Shown here one piece after another: positions 62,177-64,000 of a stretch of DNA of 64,000 bases. Position numbers and translations under genes: made by a program. Below the pieces are notes generated by a model. The model was not told the origin of the DNA. It did not search any database and was given only the letters and a program-made list of their open reading frames with translations. The DNA comes from Phoenix dactylifera (taxonomy: Eukaryota > Streptophyta > Magnoliopsida > Arecales > Arecaceae). The stretch is from NCBI RefSeq assembly GCF_009389715.1, contig NC_052399.1:20264545-20328544 (forward strand), read 5' to 3'. Positions within the stretch are counted from its first letter, which is position 1; each line of letters starts with the position of its first letter.

Positions 62177-64000
62177 GTGAACTTGCAACTACAGGTTTTA
62201 CGTGTGATTGCATTGGCATGCATACTCTCATACGCTGTGTCTGTCTCTACAAGACAGGCTGTTTGGCTATGACTTATTATGTTGATTTATATAAAAAATA
62301 TAGGTAAGGTTAACAATAGAGTTGTGAAACCCATTACTAGATGACCTATATCAGAACTGGGAGCATGTGAAGATTGATTGGAGGACACATAAATTGGAAA
62401 AGAAGATACTTGATGGCAAGTGAAGAAAATAGTTAGGATAAGGAAAAGAATCATAATCAATTAGTCAAAGAGGCAGGCCTTATTTCGAAGAGAAACAATA
62501 ACTAGTGCTCTAAAGAAGATAAAGTAGATTTACTATTTTTCCTTCGTGACGGGTGATGCTGAGAACTTGAACTACATTAAAAAGTGGAGATTGACTGGAG
62601 GGAGAATGGACTGAGAATTCATAATATTTTATCTTGCCAAGTATCTTTCTGAATATTGGCAATATCTATCTGAATCGAAGAGGCAGAGAAGTGACTCTTG
62701 GTTGCCTTTCGGTGTCATTCTTGATTGCTAAAAGATTTGCTATGTACCAAAGTGACTTCATCGAGAATGGGGAAGATGTTATTAGAATATCTCCCTATAA
62801 ATTGGGAAGCCATGTTAGGACTATTCAGACCATTGAGTTAGGGATAACTAATCTTTGCAGGCATGAGTTGATTATCCTGTTGTCCAATATCGTGGCTCAG
62901 AGTATGCATTCTTCTGAGAAATGCAAAGATAAATGTGCGATGCAGATATAAATGTAATTCTGGAGGTATCTCTAAATTCAAGAAAAAAGTTCTGGAGAAT
63001 TGCACTCCTTTGGCAAATGTGATGATACATATTCTGGTTTGACTTTTGGAACAGAGTCTCAAGAGTCTTATTTCCCTAGACTCTGGAGGGTGGCTACACT
63101 TCTGGCATGGCTAATGGTAACTTCATTTGGAATACAGATGTTCAGTAGAGGCCTTTTCTAGTTGGAAGAAGTGTATATCTTTCTAATATTTTATGGTTTG
63201 AATTTGTCCAAAATATATTTTTTACCCAAGATGTATCCATCATCTTCGGTGGCCAATTTAAATGATGAGTGCCAAAATGGTGTCCTTGTTTCACCGTTTG
63301 GAATATGATTGAAGGATCCTTTTTTTTTGACGAAGGATGATCTCAGGATCTTAATAATTTCATTTACTTTTTTCTATATCCTACCTAGTGGCAGATACAT
63401 AAAGCATTTCCTTTTTGTTACCTGTGTGGATGGCAATTTTCCAAGTTGAAAAATGTCAGGTTAGTACAATAGAGACCACCGCCACTACTTGTGATAATGT
63501 TGATGCAATATATTACTCTTTTCAAGCAACTACCTTTTAAATATTATTTTTATGACGAAGAAAACATAACTTTATAGCTCTACTTTGGTAAAAACTCACT
63601 TGGATCAATCAACCTTAATGAGATGAATTACTGAAACCTTTTTACATAGTGTAGGACCAAACATGTCCTAAAACAAAATATGTGGACCTTATAATATGTT
63701 TTAGGATGTATGTGTCTCGTCATGGATGGAAGACATGCGAGTGTGTTCTGGTGGATTCACTTGTGAATATTTCTTTGGCATGGTATTTGTGATTACACAG
63801 GAAGCCTATAATGATCGGAGCGGCTTGGCTCCCCTAGAAGAAATTGACATGTTACCATCAATAAAGGTGTGAAACACCTCAAACTTGTGTGCATATGAGA
63901 AGTAATCAGTGTTAAAGCATTAGTTTGCAGACATGCTTGTGCATCAAATTTGTTGGTTACTCTGAAGATCAATCTCTGCAACAAAAATATCAGAAAGAAT
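62177..64000. other. Unrecognised AT-rich tail of the window
   Basis: The first part may be residual intron or lost 3' exons of the aminotransferase pseudogene, but I cannot recognise the expected C-terminal blocks. A 105-codon frame at 62634-62951 resembles no family I know. The rest is AT-rich spacer. Confidence 0.35.

Noticed and set aside
62634-62951. 105-codon frame near the right end
   Set aside because: No recognisable domain, AT-rich and no clear splice or promoter context.

Overview
This is a stretch of plant nuclear DNA. It has split genes with GT-AG introns, a plant tRNA-Glu gene, a plant-type WRKY factor, an organellar PPR editing protein, berberine-bridge-like enzymes, and abundant LINE, SINE, LTR and MITE debris. 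Some single-exon genes are GC-rich (enoyl-CoA isomerase, WRKY, DUF1685) within AT-rich spacer, which suggests a monocot. A palm-like, non-grass monocot is my guess, not something the sequence proves.

Layout. 0-10 kb: last exon of a RABA/Rab11 GTPase (first exon outside the window), then a young 5'-truncated L1-type LINE with target-site duplications, then a three-exon group IIe WRKY gene on the minus strand. 10-25 kb: gene-poor, with a decayed Ty1/copia fragment, a DUF1685 gene and a LINE 3' fragment. 25-34 kb: a gene-dense block with a DOT4-like DYW-class PPR gene (minus), tRNA-Glu(CTC) and the five-exon 60S ribosomal protein L11 gene, whose start codon stands alone before intron 1. 37-39.6 kb: a two-exon membrane-anchored RING-CH (RINGv) E3 ligase gene (minus). 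41-48.6 kb: a tandem pair of berberine-bridge-enzyme-like oxidase genes, the second with a duplicated upstream segment of about 200 bp. 50.7-51.4 kb: a peroxisomal enoyl-CoA isomerase with a C-terminal SKL (minus). 51.6-64 kb: repeats and a long, unprocessed, degenerate mitochondrial aspartate aminotransferase pseudogene. That pseudogene carries a solo LTR and two hAT-like foldback MITEs, each flanked by target-site duplications.

The genes do not form a pathway. They are independent housekeeping or regulatory genes, apart from the BBE-like pair, which is a local duplication. The strongest unexplained structures are: (1) a dense array of the 10-bp perfect palindrome GAGTCGACTC inside the solo LTR; (2) the duplicated upstream block of the second BBE-like gene; (3) a satellite-like array at 49.5-50.3 kb and a 20-unit minisatellite at 52.3-53.2 kb; (4) small families of SINEs and MITEs that recur within the window with recognisable ends. 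I saw nothing that convincingly looks like a new multi-gene system.
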